A stretch of DNA of 64,000 nucleotides from JANQIO01 sp043513815. GTDB taxonomy: Bacteria; Pseudomonadota; Gammaproteobacteria; Pseudomonadales; Halieaceae. Shown piece by piece: positions 24,106-32,728 of this stretch (the stretch's first letter is position 1; every line of letters begins with the position of its first letter). The notes beneath the pieces are model-generated. The model did no database searches. It was not told the origin of the DNA and saw only the letters and a program-made list of their open reading frames with translations. The position numbers were made by a program, and so were the translations under genes. Location: positions 2,852,001 to 2,916,000 of the forward strand of contig CP121313.1 in assembly GCA_043513815.1 (NCBI GenBank), read 5' to 3'.

Positions 24106-25100
24106 TGCGAACCATCCTGGTCACCGGTGGCACAGGCTTCATTGGCCGCGCCGTCGTCGACTGCCTGCTCCGCGACTACCCGCAAGCCGAACTCCGCACG
24201 CTCTCACTGCCCGGCGAACTGCGACCCCCGTCCTGGGAGGGAAAGGTGCAGTGCTTTGCCGGCGATATCACTTCACCAGCCGACGTCGCGGCTGCTACCA
24301 GCGGTGTGGATACCATCATACACCTTGCGGCATTGCTGGGCGCCGGTTCGTACCAACGCCATGTCGCAGTGACTGCAGGGGGCACGGAAGTTGTTCTGCG
24401 CCAGGCCCTGGAACAGGGTGCCCGTACGGTAGTGGTGTCATCCATCGCTGTGTACGGCAACCACGTGCGGGACCGGGCATGCAACGAGGCTGTGGGCCAC
24501 GGACCTCAGTACGGCCCTTATTGCCTGGCGAAACAGGAGCAAGAAAATATCGCGATCCGATATGCGCAGGAACTGGACGCCGACTGCTGCATCGCCCGCC
24601 CCGCCAATGTATACGGCGCCGGCAGTTTTCCCTGGGTGGATGTGGTCGCCGCGGCACTGCGGGCGGAAGCTCCGCTTATCGTGGATGGCGGCCAGGGAAA
24701 CGCAGGACTGGTCCATGTGAATGACGTGGCGACTGCACTGGTAGCGCTGGCCGGTTCGCAGTTGCGGGGGGAAGCCTTCAACGTATGTTCGGAGTTGGAC
24801 ATAAACTGGCGAGACTATTTCGGGGACATCGCCAGCGCCCTTGGACTATCGCTGCCTGCCAGCATTTCCTACGAGCAGCTCTACGACCTGGCACGCCAGG
24901 ATGAGATTCCCGAACGACATATCGTGCCCGATACATACCGTTACATCCCACTGGCCACCCTGGCACTCATAGGCTCCGACAATCGATTCCCTGCACAAAA
25001 GCTCAGAGACGCTACAGTTTGGCGCCCGGAAGTTGATCATGAGTCAGCAATGGAAGAGATCAGGTCTGCGTTGAAAACATCTGAAGCCGTCATGATGTAA
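24105..25100 (+). CDS. NAD-dependent epimerase/dehydratase family protein
   Basis: A 331-residue extended SDR. The cofactor motif VTGGTGFIG, the catalytic YCLAK (YxxxK) and the substrate-side RPANVYGAG are present. Family members include sugar epimerases and 3-beta-hydroxysteroid dehydrogenase-like enzymes; in a catabolic operon the latter type of alcohol oxidation is more likely than sugar chemistry, but this is inference. The ATG at 24105 overlaps the preceding stop by one base; a 22-residue extension was rejected. It is the last gene of the seven-gene operon. Confidence 0.87.
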   Translation: MRTILVTGGTGFIGRAVVDCLLRDYPQAELRTLSLPGELRPPSWEGKVQCFAGDITSPADVAAATSGVDTIIHLAALLGAGSYQRHVAVTAGGTEVVLRQALEQGARTVVVSSIAVYGNHVRDRACNEAVGHGPQYGPYCLAKQEQENIAIRYAQELDADCCIARPANVYGAGSFPWVDVVAAALRAEAPLIVDGGQGNAGLVHVNDVATALVALAGSQLRGEAFNVCSELDINWRDYFGDIASALGLSLPASISYEQLYDLARQDEIPERHIVPDTYRYIPLATLALIGSDNRFPAQKLRDATVWRPEVDHESAMEEIRSALKTSEAVMM

Positions 25101-25182
25101 GACCCATACCGCGGTAGCTTGTGCTGCAATAGCCTGGACAATTCCAATGCTACCGCGCTGCGCATAGGGTAGGTGGGTGAAC

Positions 25183-25311
25183 GAACTGCTGTCGCGTGAG
25201 GGTATCGGCGCCGCCGTCCTCGCGGGCACAGATCACCACCACCTCGTCGGGCGCGCGCCCGGCGAATGCCTGGGCGGCGTTACCCGCCGTCAGCAGTTCA
25301 GCAAAGGCGTT
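25183..25311 (-). pseudogene. Remnant of acyl-CoA synthetase N terminus
   Basis: One minus-strand frame encodes about 43 residues containing APDEVVVICAREDGGADTL. This matches the N-terminal RPDEVVVICAREDGGVEEL of the synthetase at 10983-12470 (14 or more consecutive identical residues). The similarity stops abruptly after LTRQQF, and nothing of the remaining 450 residues follows. The remnant begins where the M20 peptidase gene ends. It is best explained as the leftover of a duplicated or deleted synthetase gene. Confidence 0.75.
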
Positions 25312-26899
25312 ACTCTGACAGGGCGTAGAGGATATCCACGTAGGCCTTTTCGATCGTCGCCAGGCCGGCGATGTCACTGCCCTCCTTCGGCTCGATCACG
25401 AAATACTCGTTGGGTGCATGGGCGCCGCTGCCGTGTCCCAGGCCAGCGGGTAGCATGGGCAGGGCCAGGCGCTCGGTGAACTGGTAGAACGGCGCACTGC
25501 CAAAGATGCGCGGATTGACCGTGGGCGGCTCGCCGTACTTGTTGGCCACCTGAATAACCGACTGCACCAGCTCGGTGTCCACCGAGGTCTGCGCCGACGG
25601 GTAACCGCCCAGCATGCGCAGCTCGATATCCTCGTAGCCCTGGGCATCCAGATGGGCCCGGATCTTGGCAAGTTGCTTGTGGGGATCCTGGCCGTAAGGC
25701 ATGCGGGTATCGATCTTGGCTGTGGCCGTGTGGGGCAGGATCGTCTTGGTACCCGGGCCGGTGTAGCCGCCCCAGATGCCATCAATATTCAACGACGGTG
25801 TATAAATGGCTTCGACAATGGCGTCGCGGCCTTCCAGTCCGTCAATCCAATGGTCCACATCGTAAAGGCCCAGGCGCATCTCGTCGTTCCAGCTGCCGGC
25901 GAGGCCGTTGATAAGGGTCTGCTCTTCTTCGGTGGGCGGGCGGACATCATCATAGAATCCCGGCACCAGTACCGTGTTGCCGTCTTCACTGACCAGCGTG
26001 GAGAGCGCTTTCACCAGGCGCCACACCGGTGAATCGACAATCACCTTGTTGGAACCGTGTATCTCTGCCGAGCGCGGACCGCCCCAGTCACCGCCGGTGG
26101 CCTGGGCTTCAAAGTATACAATGCCCTTCACACCCAGCATCAGGGTCGTCTTGCCGCCCAGGTTCTGGCCAGACATGGGGAACAGCACGCCATCGGCGGT
26201 TTTCAGTCGGTCTTCATACTTGTCGACGATCTGCGGGTAGTTTGGCGAGCCCAGTTCTTCTTCGCCCTCGGCGGTGATCATCAGGTTGACCGGCAGTTTG
26301 CCCTCGGTGGCGATAATCGACGCCAGCGCGTTCAGGAAGGCGCGCTGGGGACCTTTCTGGTTGGTGGCACCGCGTGCCATGATGGCCTTGCCCGCCTTGT
26401 GGTCAACGATGTTGGCCTCGAAGGGCGGTGACTCCCAGTCTTCCGGGTCCACCGGCTGCACGTCGTACATCATATATACCGCCAGGGTCTTTTCGGCGCC
26501 GGCATCGTAGTAGCCCCACACTCCCGGATGCCCTTTGGTCTCAACCAGCTCGGCCTCCTGAAAGCCGAGGTCGACAAAGTCCTGGCGTACCATTTCAGCC
26601 ATCTCGCGCACGCCGATGTTCTGGGCGCTCACCGAGGGCTGGCGCAGCCAGCGCTGCAACTCACCGACATGGTCGTCGATATTGGCGTCAATGTAGTCGT
26701 ACACCGCATCGTGGGACCCGGCATAGGCCGGCACATCGGCGGCGCTGAACACCGCCTCGGTGGTAATTTCGTAGCGCGGACGCTCGATAGCAGTGGAAGA
26801 CGAGCCGTCGGCAGTGCTGGCCGGAGCGGGGGCAGCACCTTCCTGGGCGCAGCCCACCAGGGTCGCCAGTAGGGCGGGAATCAACAGGCGTTGGAGCAT
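25310..26899 (-). CDS. M20-family metallopeptidase-like lipoprotein
   Basis: A 529-residue protein with a lipoprotein signal (LVGC lipobox at residues 14-17), so anchored in a membrane facing the periplasm. The fold is M20 dipeptidase-like: VYMMYDVQPVDPEDWESPPF, ARGATNQKGPQ, TAEGEEELGSPNY and the final GHGSGAHAPNE. Compared with canonical M20 motifs (HxDVxP and DDKG), the His ligand is Met144 and the bridging Asp is Asn180, while the Glu pair and last His remain. It may bind metal differently or have lost peptidase activity. The gene stands alone, downstream of the sox cluster. Confidence 0.85.
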   Translation of the reverse strand: MLQRLLIPALLATLVGCAQEGAAPAPASTADGSSSTAIERPRYEITTEAVFSAADVPAYAGSHDAVYDYIDANIDDHVGELQRWLRQPSVSAQNIGVREMAEMVRQDFVDLGFQEAELVETKGHPGVWGYYDAGAEKTLAVYMMYDVQPVDPEDWESPPFEANIVDHKAGKAIMARGATNQKGPQRAFLNALASIIATEGKLPVNLMITAEGEEELGSPNYPQIVDKYEDRLKTADGVLFPMSGQNLGGKTTLMLGVKGIVYFEAQATGGDWGGPRSAEIHGSNKVIVDSPVWRLVKALSTLVSEDGNTVLVPGFYDDVRPPTEEEQTLINGLAGSWNDEMRLGLYDVDHWIDGLEGRDAIVEAIYTPSLNIDGIWGGYTGPGTKTILPHTATAKIDTRMPYGQDPHKQLAKIRAHLDAQGYEDIELRMLGGYPSAQTSVDTELVQSVIQVANKYGEPPTVNPRIFGSAPFYQFTERLALPMLPAGLGHGSGAHAPNEYFVIEPKEGSDIAGLATIEKAYVDILYALSE

Positions 26900-26952
26900 G
26901 ACGCTCTCCTTTTCAAGAGGAAATAGGAAACCATAGAGACTAACCGATCAGG

Positions 26953-27738
26953 CTAGCGACGAATACCCGGCGATTCGATCGCCAGCCTCCGCGCCCGCCA
27001 GGCCAGGTACAACTCCAGGCTTAGATAACTGTCCGAGCCGGAGGCATGGGGCTGGGCCCGCACGCCGACATCGCAGTCGCGAATACGACGGTGAAGCGAA
27101 CCAAAAGTCTGCCACTCCAGACGGTAGGCGGGCCAGGCGTTGGGGTGGCCCTGGCTGATAGTGTCACCGCGCAACTGCCTGCCCCAGTTGTCATCGTGGC
27201 ACTGGTTGCAGGCCAGGTTGAGCTGGCCCCTGCGCTGGAAGTAATAATCCCTGCCACGCTCGAAATACGCAGCGTTCTCGGCGTCTATCGACACCGCCAG
27301 CGGCTGCCCCCGGGACAGGCTGGCCACATAGGCCGTCAGTGCCAGCAGGTCTTGCGATTCATAGGCCAGCGTCGGCTGAGCCTGGTGTTGCTGGCGACAC
27401 CGGTTGATACGGCCTTCCAGGTTGAGGAGCCCTGCTGCCGCCTTATCGTATTGCGGGTAGCGCGCGGCGGCGCCCTCAAGCGCTTGATCTCCGGTGCCCA
27501 GGTGGCAGCCAGAGCACGCGGGCTCACCGCTGTTGAAGAGTTCTGCGCCACGCTCTACCCACAGGTAACCCGGGTTGGCAAAGCCGTCGGCCTGCAGGGC
27601 GCGGGTGTCCTCTGTGAGAAATGCAGAGCCGGATTTCACCAGCTCCGCGGCCAGGTCCGGGCGGTCAGCAAAGCTGCGGGTCTCGGCCAGGGCCTGCGAA
27701 CCGCAGAACAGGCACAGGGCCAGCAGCGCAATCCTCAC
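26953..27738 (-). CDS. soxA: SoxA, diheme cytochrome c of thiosulfate oxidation
   Basis: A 261-residue exported SoxA. Two heme sites are visible, Cys75-Cys78-His79 (CSGCH) and Cys177-Cys180-His181 (CNQCH), plus Cys222 in RDCDVGVRAQP, the known axial cysteine ligand of the active-site heme. The typical GDTISQGHP and YRLEWQTFGSLHRR are intact. With SoxX it forms the enzyme that attaches a sulfur substrate to the SoxY cysteine. It starts with GTG, overlapping the soxZ stop by two bases, and is last in the minus-strand operon. Confidence 0.92.
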   Translation of the reverse strand: MRIALLALCLFCGSQALAETRSFADRPDLAAELVKSGSAFLTEDTRALQADGFANPGYLWVERGAELFNSGEPACSGCHLGTGDQALEGAAARYPQYDKAAAGLLNLEGRINRCRQQHQAQPTLAYESQDLLALTAYVASLSRGQPLAVSIDAENAAYFERGRDYYFQRRGQLNLACNQCHDDNWGRQLRGDTISQGHPNAWPAYRLEWQTFGSLHRRIRDCDVGVRAQPHASGSDSYLSLELYLAWRARRLAIESPGIRR

Positions 27739-28061
27739 CCTGCCACCACCTCCAGTTCGACGGACTCGCTGTAAACAGTCTCATCCTGCCCGATCCAGCG
27801 AAACTCCAGGGTCCCGGTCTCGGTGGCCACGGTATAAAAGGTCAGGAAGGGATCGGCGGCCATGGCGCGGAAAAACTCGGCGGCAAACACGACCTCACCG
27901 TTGTAGCGGCATTCAAAGCGCTTGAGGATGTTTTCGGCGACGGGTTTGCCGTAGAGATCACGGCGATAGCCGGTTTCCATGGGGTGGCGGATCATGGCCT
28001 TGAGCTCCATGACGTCCCCGCGCTTGGCCCGGTCGGGTGCGGCAATGCGGATAGTGGCCAC
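27735..28061 (-). CDS. soxZ: SoxZ, sulfur carrier complex subunit
   Basis: A 108-residue SoxZ. It has the family start ATIRIAAPDRAKRGDVMELKAMIRHPMETGYR, the segment FECRYNGEVVFAAEFFRAMAADPF, and ends FRWIGQDETVYSESVELEV. It partners SoxY as a beta-sandwich scaffold in the periplasm; like other SoxZ it has no signal peptide and would be co-exported with SoxY. The start codon is GTG at 28061, ten bases after the soxY stop, with a weak AGGG. Confidence 0.92.
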   Translation of the reverse strand: MATIRIAAPDRAKRGDVMELKAMIRHPMETGYRRDLYGKPVAENILKRFECRYNGEVVFAAEFFRAMAADPFLTFYTVATETGTLEFRWIGQDETVYSESVELEVVAG

Positions 28062-28070
28062 GGCGCTGCC

Positions 28071-28523
28071 CTACTGGACCACGCAGGCGGCGAGCGTAAC
28101 AATGCTGAAGGTCTCGGTGGACCACAGGGAACCGTCGCTCAGCTCGGCTATGGCCCGCACCGTCTGGGAACCGCCCAGGCGGATGCGGGTTTGTACTTTC
28201 GCCCGCCCGGCAAGGGGCCCCAGTTCGAAGCGCGCCACATTGGGCTGGGGGTTTTCCTCGGCAAAGATGACAATGCGGCGCACGTGATCTTCCGCTGTCA
28301 CAGGACTGTCGACTTCGACCATCAGCGGCACCGAGTAGCCGTTTTCAGACAGCGCGGGAATCTTGAGCGTCACCCGGCCCTCGCGAATGGGTCGGTCGCC
28401 AAACAGCCCGGCCACTTCCAGGTCCACAGTCGCCGGAGTAGCCGCGGCTACCGGGACCAGCGCGACGCCCACCAGGGCAGCGCTGCGGGCCAGGAACTGG
28501 CGGCGATCGAGCGGCTCAGCCAT
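28071..28523 (-). CDS. soxY: SoxY, sulfur carrier with atypical C terminus
   Basis: A 150-residue SoxY with a twin-arginine signal (DRRQFLARSAALVGVAL), which would export the SoxYZ complex. The beta-sandwich core (EGRVTLKIPALSENGYSVPL, VRRIVIFAEENPQPNVARF) is normal. The conserved swinging arm GGCGG, whose Cys carries the sulfur intermediate, is replaced by AACVVQ at the very end: the Cys is kept but every flanking Gly is lost. The ATG at 28523 has GGAGG six bases upstream; a GTG two codons earlier is less likely. The gene overlaps soxX by eight bases. Confidence 0.88.
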   Translation of the reverse strand: MAEPLDRRQFLARSAALVGVALVPVAAATPATVDLEVAGLFGDRPIREGRVTLKIPALSENGYSVPLMVEVDSPVTAEDHVRRIVIFAEENPQPNVARFELGPLAGRAKVQTRIRLGGSQTVRAIAELSDGSLWSTETFSIVTLAACVVQ

Positions 28524-28932
28524 CTGCACCCTCCAGGGTCGTCAGCCAGGCCACCAGCTGTTCAATCTGCTCAGCACTCAACACGGTTTGGCCGCTGTAG
28601 TCTGCGGCCACCTGATTTAGACCTTCGTGGCGGAAATACGGAGGCATAATGGTGTCGGGATTGAGGCGCGAGGCGTCGACGATGCGCAGGCGAATTTGCG
28701 CCGGCGTCAGGCGCGCTCCCACCGTGGACAGGTCCGGGCCGAGGTTGCCCTGAAACGGAACCTTCAACCCGGCGACCTGGTGGCACAGCACACAGTGGCC
28801 AGCGTCGCGGGCCACGAACACCCGCCGTCCGTCCGCCGGATCGGCTTCGCCATCGATCAATGGCGGCAAGGTATCGGCGGCCTGTACCAGCGGGCACAGC
28901 AGACACAGCAGCAACGAACCAAAGCGACGCAT
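28516..28932 (-). CDS. soxX: SoxX, monoheme cytochrome c
   Basis: A 138-residue exported cytochrome. The signal peptide ends VQA-AD, the heme motif is Cys47-Cys50-His51 (CVLCH), then GNLGPDLSTVGARLTPAQIR, and the axial-Met region DTIMPPYF. This is the SoxX pattern; it forms the SoxAX heterodimer and takes electrons from substrate conjugation. The start follows the FccB stop directly, and the 3' end overlaps soxY, so it is firmly in the operon. Confidence 0.92.
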   Translation of the reverse strand: MRRFGSLLLCLLCPLVQAADTLPPLIDGEADPADGRRVFVARDAGHCVLCHQVAGLKVPFQGNLGPDLSTVGARLTPAQIRLRIVDASRLNPDTIMPPYFRHEGLNQVAADYSGQTVLSAEQIEQLVAWLTTLEGADG

Positions 28933-30204
28933 CTACAGAAAGCTCTCGCGGGTGATGGCGTTGTACCAGTCCTGCGCGTGGCGCCCTTCCCGCTGCCGGA
29001 ATGCCGGTGCGGCGTCCAGCGGGCTGATGCCGCCGGCGCCCTCGACATTGCTGAACCGGCCGCCGGCGCTGCTGTAGACGCCGGCCACTGAAATCGCGGA
29101 ATCGGGCGTAATATAGGAGTAACAGGTGTTGGCAAGGGTTGTGGGTTCCGGTGCCTGGCCGCCGAGCAACCGCGCCACCTGGATGGCGCAAACCTTGGCC
29201 TGCTGGTTGGCGGAAAAAGCACTCTTGGGCATGGGCGCAGCGATGGTCGCATCACCAATCACGTGTACATCCTGCACCAGGGTGGATTCGTAGCTGGTGG
29301 CATCGATAGGACACCAACCGGTGGCATCCACCGCGCCGGCAAGCCGGGCTATCCTGCCCGCCTGCTGCGGCGGGACCACGTTGATGACGTTACCCGACTC
29401 GGTATCGAAGTCGGTGTGTAGCTGCATGGCGCGGGCGTCAGCGCGGATGACCCGGCCAAAGTTCGAGGCGCTGCGCCACTCGATCATGTCACCATAGTGT
29501 TTCTGCCAGGCGGCCTGGAACAGGGGCTGCTTGGAGAAGCTGTCATTGCTGTCGAGAATGATCAGCTTGGCCCGGGGATTGTGCTGCTTGAGATAGGCCG
29601 CAATAAGGCTGGCGCGCTCGTAGGGGCCTGGCGGGCAGCGGTAGGGCGCCGCCGTCACCGACATCAGCACCACCCCACCCTCCGGCATGGCCTGCAACTG
29701 TTCGCGCAGCAGCAGTGTCTGCAGCCCGGCCTTCCAGGCGTGGGGCATGCGTTCGGCGGCTTTCGCCGTGTAGCCTTCCAGGGCGCCCCATTTGAGGTCG
29801 ATACCCGGCGCCAGTATCAGCCGGTCGTATGATAATGAAGCACCGGAATCCAGCGTGACGGTGCGCTTCCGGGCATCCACCCCGGTAGCCCGGGCGTGCG
29901 CCACGCGAATGCCCTCGGCGGACAGTGCACCATAACGGAAGGTCTGGGCGTCGAGTTCCCGCAGGCCGGCCACCACCAGGTTGCTGAAGGGACAGGCCAC
30001 GTAGTCCCGGGAAGCTTCCACCAGGGTGATCGTCGCCGCGGGCAGCAGGCGCGCCAGGAACCGTGCTGCGGTCGCACCGCCAAAGCCGCCGCCGACCACG
30101 ACAATACCTGCCCGGGAGGTACGTGCGCGCACCGCCGGGGAAAGCAGTGCTCCCAGCCCCAGAGAGGCCAGCGCTTGCAGCAATTCCCGGCGCGAAGGAG
30201 TCAT
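28933..30204 (-). CDS. fccB: FccB, flavocytochrome c sulfide dehydrogenase flavoprotein
   Basis: A 423-residue flavoprotein of the FccB/SoxF type. It has an export signal with paired arginines (SRRELLQALASLGLGALL) and the FAD-binding VVVGGGFGGATAARFL. The redox-disulfide cysteines lie in YVACPFSN and ANTCYSYI, and the flavoprotein end domain (AGGISPLDAAPAFRQ) is present. It oxidises sulfide in the periplasm with a cytochrome partner, here probably the small cytochrome encoded just upstream. ATG 30204 is chosen because a 13-residue extension would overlap that gene. The next gene, soxX, abuts its stop. Confidence 0.9.
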   Translation of the reverse strand: MTPSRRELLQALASLGLGALLSPAVRARTSRAGIVVVGGGFGGATAARFLARLLPAATITLVEASRDYVACPFSNLVVAGLRELDAQTFRYGALSAEGIRVAHARATGVDARKRTVTLDSGASLSYDRLILAPGIDLKWGALEGYTAKAAERMPHAWKAGLQTLLLREQLQAMPEGGVVLMSVTAAPYRCPPGPYERASLIAAYLKQHNPRAKLIILDSNDSFSKQPLFQAAWQKHYGDMIEWRSASNFGRVIRADARAMQLHTDFDTESGNVINVVPPQQAGRIARLAGAVDATGWCPIDATSYESTLVQDVHVIGDATIAAPMPKSAFSANQQAKVCAIQVARLLGGQAPEPTTLANTCYSYITPDSAISVAGVYSSAGGRFSNVEGAGGISPLDAAPAFRQREGRHAQDWYNAITRESFL

Positions 30205-30214
30205 GTTGTCGGGC

Positions 30215-30508
30215 TCACTCCCCCACCCCCAGGGCCTGCGCAATCAGCGCAAACTGCTGGTCGCTATAGCCCCGTGCCATACGGTGCATGGCGGTGGGGC
30301 CAACGGGTTCGCTGCGGAAGGTGAGCAGGGCCGCCTCCAGCTCAGCGGCGGTCATGCCCGACAGGTCGATAATCTCCTGCCCGCCGGCAGCGTGGCAGCC
30401 GGAACAACTGGCCGCCAGCAGCGCACCCTGGTCAAGGGCGGCGGGTTCGCGGGCGACTCCGCCGCAACCCGCCAGTACACACAAGAACAGTAGCAACTCT
30501 AGTCGCAC
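30215..30508 (-). CDS. Small monoheme cytochrome c, FccA-like
   Basis: A 97-residue protein with a lipoprotein-like signal (LAGC at residues 12-15) and one heme site, SCSGCHAAGG. A possible axial Met lies in GPTAMHRMARGY, where FccA-type c553 domains carry it. It ends ALIAQALG, like the C-terminal helix of the family. It is placed between a molybdenum hydroxylase and FccB, with 11 bases on one side and 10 on the other, so it could take electrons from either. The start codon is GTG with no strong ribosome site. Confidence 0.82.
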   Translation of the reverse strand: MRLELLLFLCVLAGCGGVAREPAALDQGALLAASCSGCHAAGGQEIIDLSGMTAAELEAALLTFRSEPVGPTAMHRMARGYSDQQFALIAQALGVGE

Positions 30509-30519
30509 GATCTTTGCCG

Positions 30520-32718
30520 TCAGGCGGTGCTCAACTGGTCTTTCATGGGCAGCGTGCGAATTCGTTTGCCGGTGGCGGCGTAGATCGCATTGAGCACCGC
30601 CGGCGCGGCCACACCGATAGTGGGCTCCCCCACCCCGCCGTAGAAGCCGCCTGAGGGCATGACGATGGTCTCCACTTTGGGCATGTCCTTGATACGCATG
30701 GACGGGTAGGTGTGAAAATTCTGCTGCTCAGCCACACCGTCCTTGAAGGTGATTTCCTGGTACAGGGCCGCCGACAGTCCGTAGACAAAGGAGCCCTCCA
30801 CCTGGGCCTCGATCTGCTGCGGATTGACCGCAGTGCCGCAGTCGGTGGCGGCGACAATGCGGTCGACTTTGAGCTCACCGTCATCGCTGACTGTGACGTC
30901 GGCGCAGGCGGCCACATAGCTGCCGAAACCGTAGGTCACTGCCAGCCCGCGATGCTTGCCATCATCGGAACCCCAGCCGGAGCGTTCCGCCACCGCTTTC
31001 AACACCGCCATACCTTTGGGGTTGTTCTTCATATGGGCGAGCCGGAATTCCAGCGGGTCGCGACCCGCGGCGTAGGCCAGCTCTTCCATGAAGCATTCCA
31101 TGTAAATGGCATTCTGGTTCATGTTCACGCCGCGCCAGAACCCGGGCCGGATCGGTGGGTTGCGCATGGCGTGGTCGACCAGCAGATTGGGGAACTCGTA
31201 GCTGATCTGGTGATCGTCCATGGACTTCGACAGGCCCGCTTTTGCCACCGTCTGGAACTGCAGCACGTCGGCACCGTCGTTCAGCGCATGAGGCATGAGC
31301 CCGGCAAGAATCGACTGTCCGGATATCCGCATGTGCAGGCCGGTGAGATTGCCGTCCTTGTCCAGGCTGCCGCGCATCTTCGCCATGGTGGTCGGGTGGA
31401 AGAAACCGTGGCGCTGGTCCTCCTCCCGTGACCACTGCAGTTTGATGGGCGTACCCGGAAAGGCTTTGGCAATCGCGATCACCTGGTGGACATAGTCCGG
31501 TGCACCGCGACGGCCGAAGCCGCCGCCGAGAATGGTCTTGTAGACCTCGCACTGCTGCAGCTCGAGCCCTGAGGCCTCGGAAGCGGCGGCCAGCGCGGAT
31601 TCGGCGTTCTGTGTGGGGCACCACACTTCGCATTTGTCCTTGCTGTACAGCGCGGTGGCATTCATGGGCTCCATCGGCGCATGGTTCTGGGACGGCACTT
31701 TGTAGACCGCTTCGACGACGGTGTCAGCACTGGCCAGCGCACTGTCGATATCCCCCGCCCAGTTGCCCTTGAAGGCATCGTCGGCGTCCAGGCCGTCTTC
31801 CAGCAACTCAGTCAGCGCTGCATCATCAAAGTCTGCATTCGGACCCAGATCCCATTCGATGGGCAGCTTTTCCAGGGCCTGGTTGGCCTGCCACCAGGTA
31901 TCGGCAACCACTGCGACGCCGCTGGTTCCGGTCGCCGTTTCCACTTTCACCACGCCCTGGATGCCAGGCATATCCTTAATAGCCGCCTCGTCATAGCTAA
32001 CCAGCTTGCCGCCCATGACCGGGCAGTCCTTGATGCTGGCCAGCAGCATGCCGTCGAGCTGGATATCGGCGCCGTAGACCAGCTTGCCGGTGAGTTTTTC
32101 GGCGGTATCCAGGCGCTTGACCGGGTGGCCTGCCACCTTCCAGCCGGACTCCTTCTTTAGCGTGACCTCGGCGGGCGGTGTCACTCTGCTGGCCGCGTCA
32201 GCAACCTTGCCGTAGGTGGTTTTGCGACCCGATCCCGGGTGACGGATGACGCTGTTTTCCACCACGCATTCAGCGGCCGGCACACCCCACTGCTGTGCTG
32301 CGGCCTCCACCAGCATCATGCGGGCCGCGGCGCCGCCCTCGCGCATGTATTGCTGACTGCCGCGCAAACCGCGGCTGCCGCCGGTGGAAAAATCGCCCCA
32401 TACGCGCTCCCGCGCCAGGCTCTGGCCGGGCGTGGGGAATTCCCAGGTGACCTTTTCCCAGTCGCATTCCAGTTCCTCGGCCACCAGCTGGGCCAGGCCG
32501 GTCAGTGTGCCCTGCCCCATCTCCGAGCGGGCGACACGGATGGTGACGGTGTCGTCAGGTGCAATCACCACCCACGCGTTGACCTCGTCGGGGTGATCAC
32601 CAGCCGCGGTCTTGCCTGTCGCCGGCAAAACTCCCAGTGACAGGCCGGCACCAGCTACAGAAGCACCGACAATAAAGCGACGGCGGGATACTTTGATGTT
32701 ATTCACCAGATCATTCAT
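30520..32718 (-). CDS. Molybdenum hydroxylase large subunit, IorB-like
   Basis: A 732-residue xanthine dehydrogenase-family molybdopterin-binding subunit. The N terminus has a twin-arginine signal (VSRRRFIVGASVAGAGLSL), so the enzyme works in the periplasm. Cofactor segments seen are EMGQGTLTGLAQL, TILGGGFGRRGAPDY, RPGFWRGVNMNQNAI and the terminal GGVGEPTIGVAAPAVLNA, whose Glu is the expected active-site base. Isoquinoline 1-oxidoreductase and membrane aldehyde dehydrogenases belong here. The start at 32718 follows GAGGGC. It pairs with the 2Fe-2S subunit upstream and is 11 bases from the cytochrome gene. Confidence 0.88.
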   Translation of the reverse strand: MNDLVNNIKVSRRRFIVGASVAGAGLSLGVLPATGKTAAGDHPDEVNAWVVIAPDDTVTIRVARSEMGQGTLTGLAQLVAEELECDWEKVTWEFPTPGQSLARERVWGDFSTGGSRGLRGSQQYMREGGAAARMMLVEAAAQQWGVPAAECVVENSVIRHPGSGRKTTYGKVADAASRVTPPAEVTLKKESGWKVAGHPVKRLDTAEKLTGKLVYGADIQLDGMLLASIKDCPVMGGKLVSYDEAAIKDMPGIQGVVKVETATGTSGVAVVADTWWQANQALEKLPIEWDLGPNADFDDAALTELLEDGLDADDAFKGNWAGDIDSALASADTVVEAVYKVPSQNHAPMEPMNATALYSKDKCEVWCPTQNAESALAAASEASGLELQQCEVYKTILGGGFGRRGAPDYVHQVIAIAKAFPGTPIKLQWSREEDQRHGFFHPTTMAKMRGSLDKDGNLTGLHMRISGQSILAGLMPHALNDGADVLQFQTVAKAGLSKSMDDHQISYEFPNLLVDHAMRNPPIRPGFWRGVNMNQNAIYMECFMEELAYAAGRDPLEFRLAHMKNNPKGMAVLKAVAERSGWGSDDGKHRGLAVTYGFGSYVAACADVTVSDDGELKVDRIVAATDCGTAVNPQQIEAQVEGSFVYGLSAALYQEITFKDGVAEQQNFHTYPSMRIKDMPKVETIVMPSGGFYGGVGEPTIGVAAPAVLNAIYAATGKRIRTLPMKDQLSTA

Positions 32719-32728
32719 GACGCAGCCC

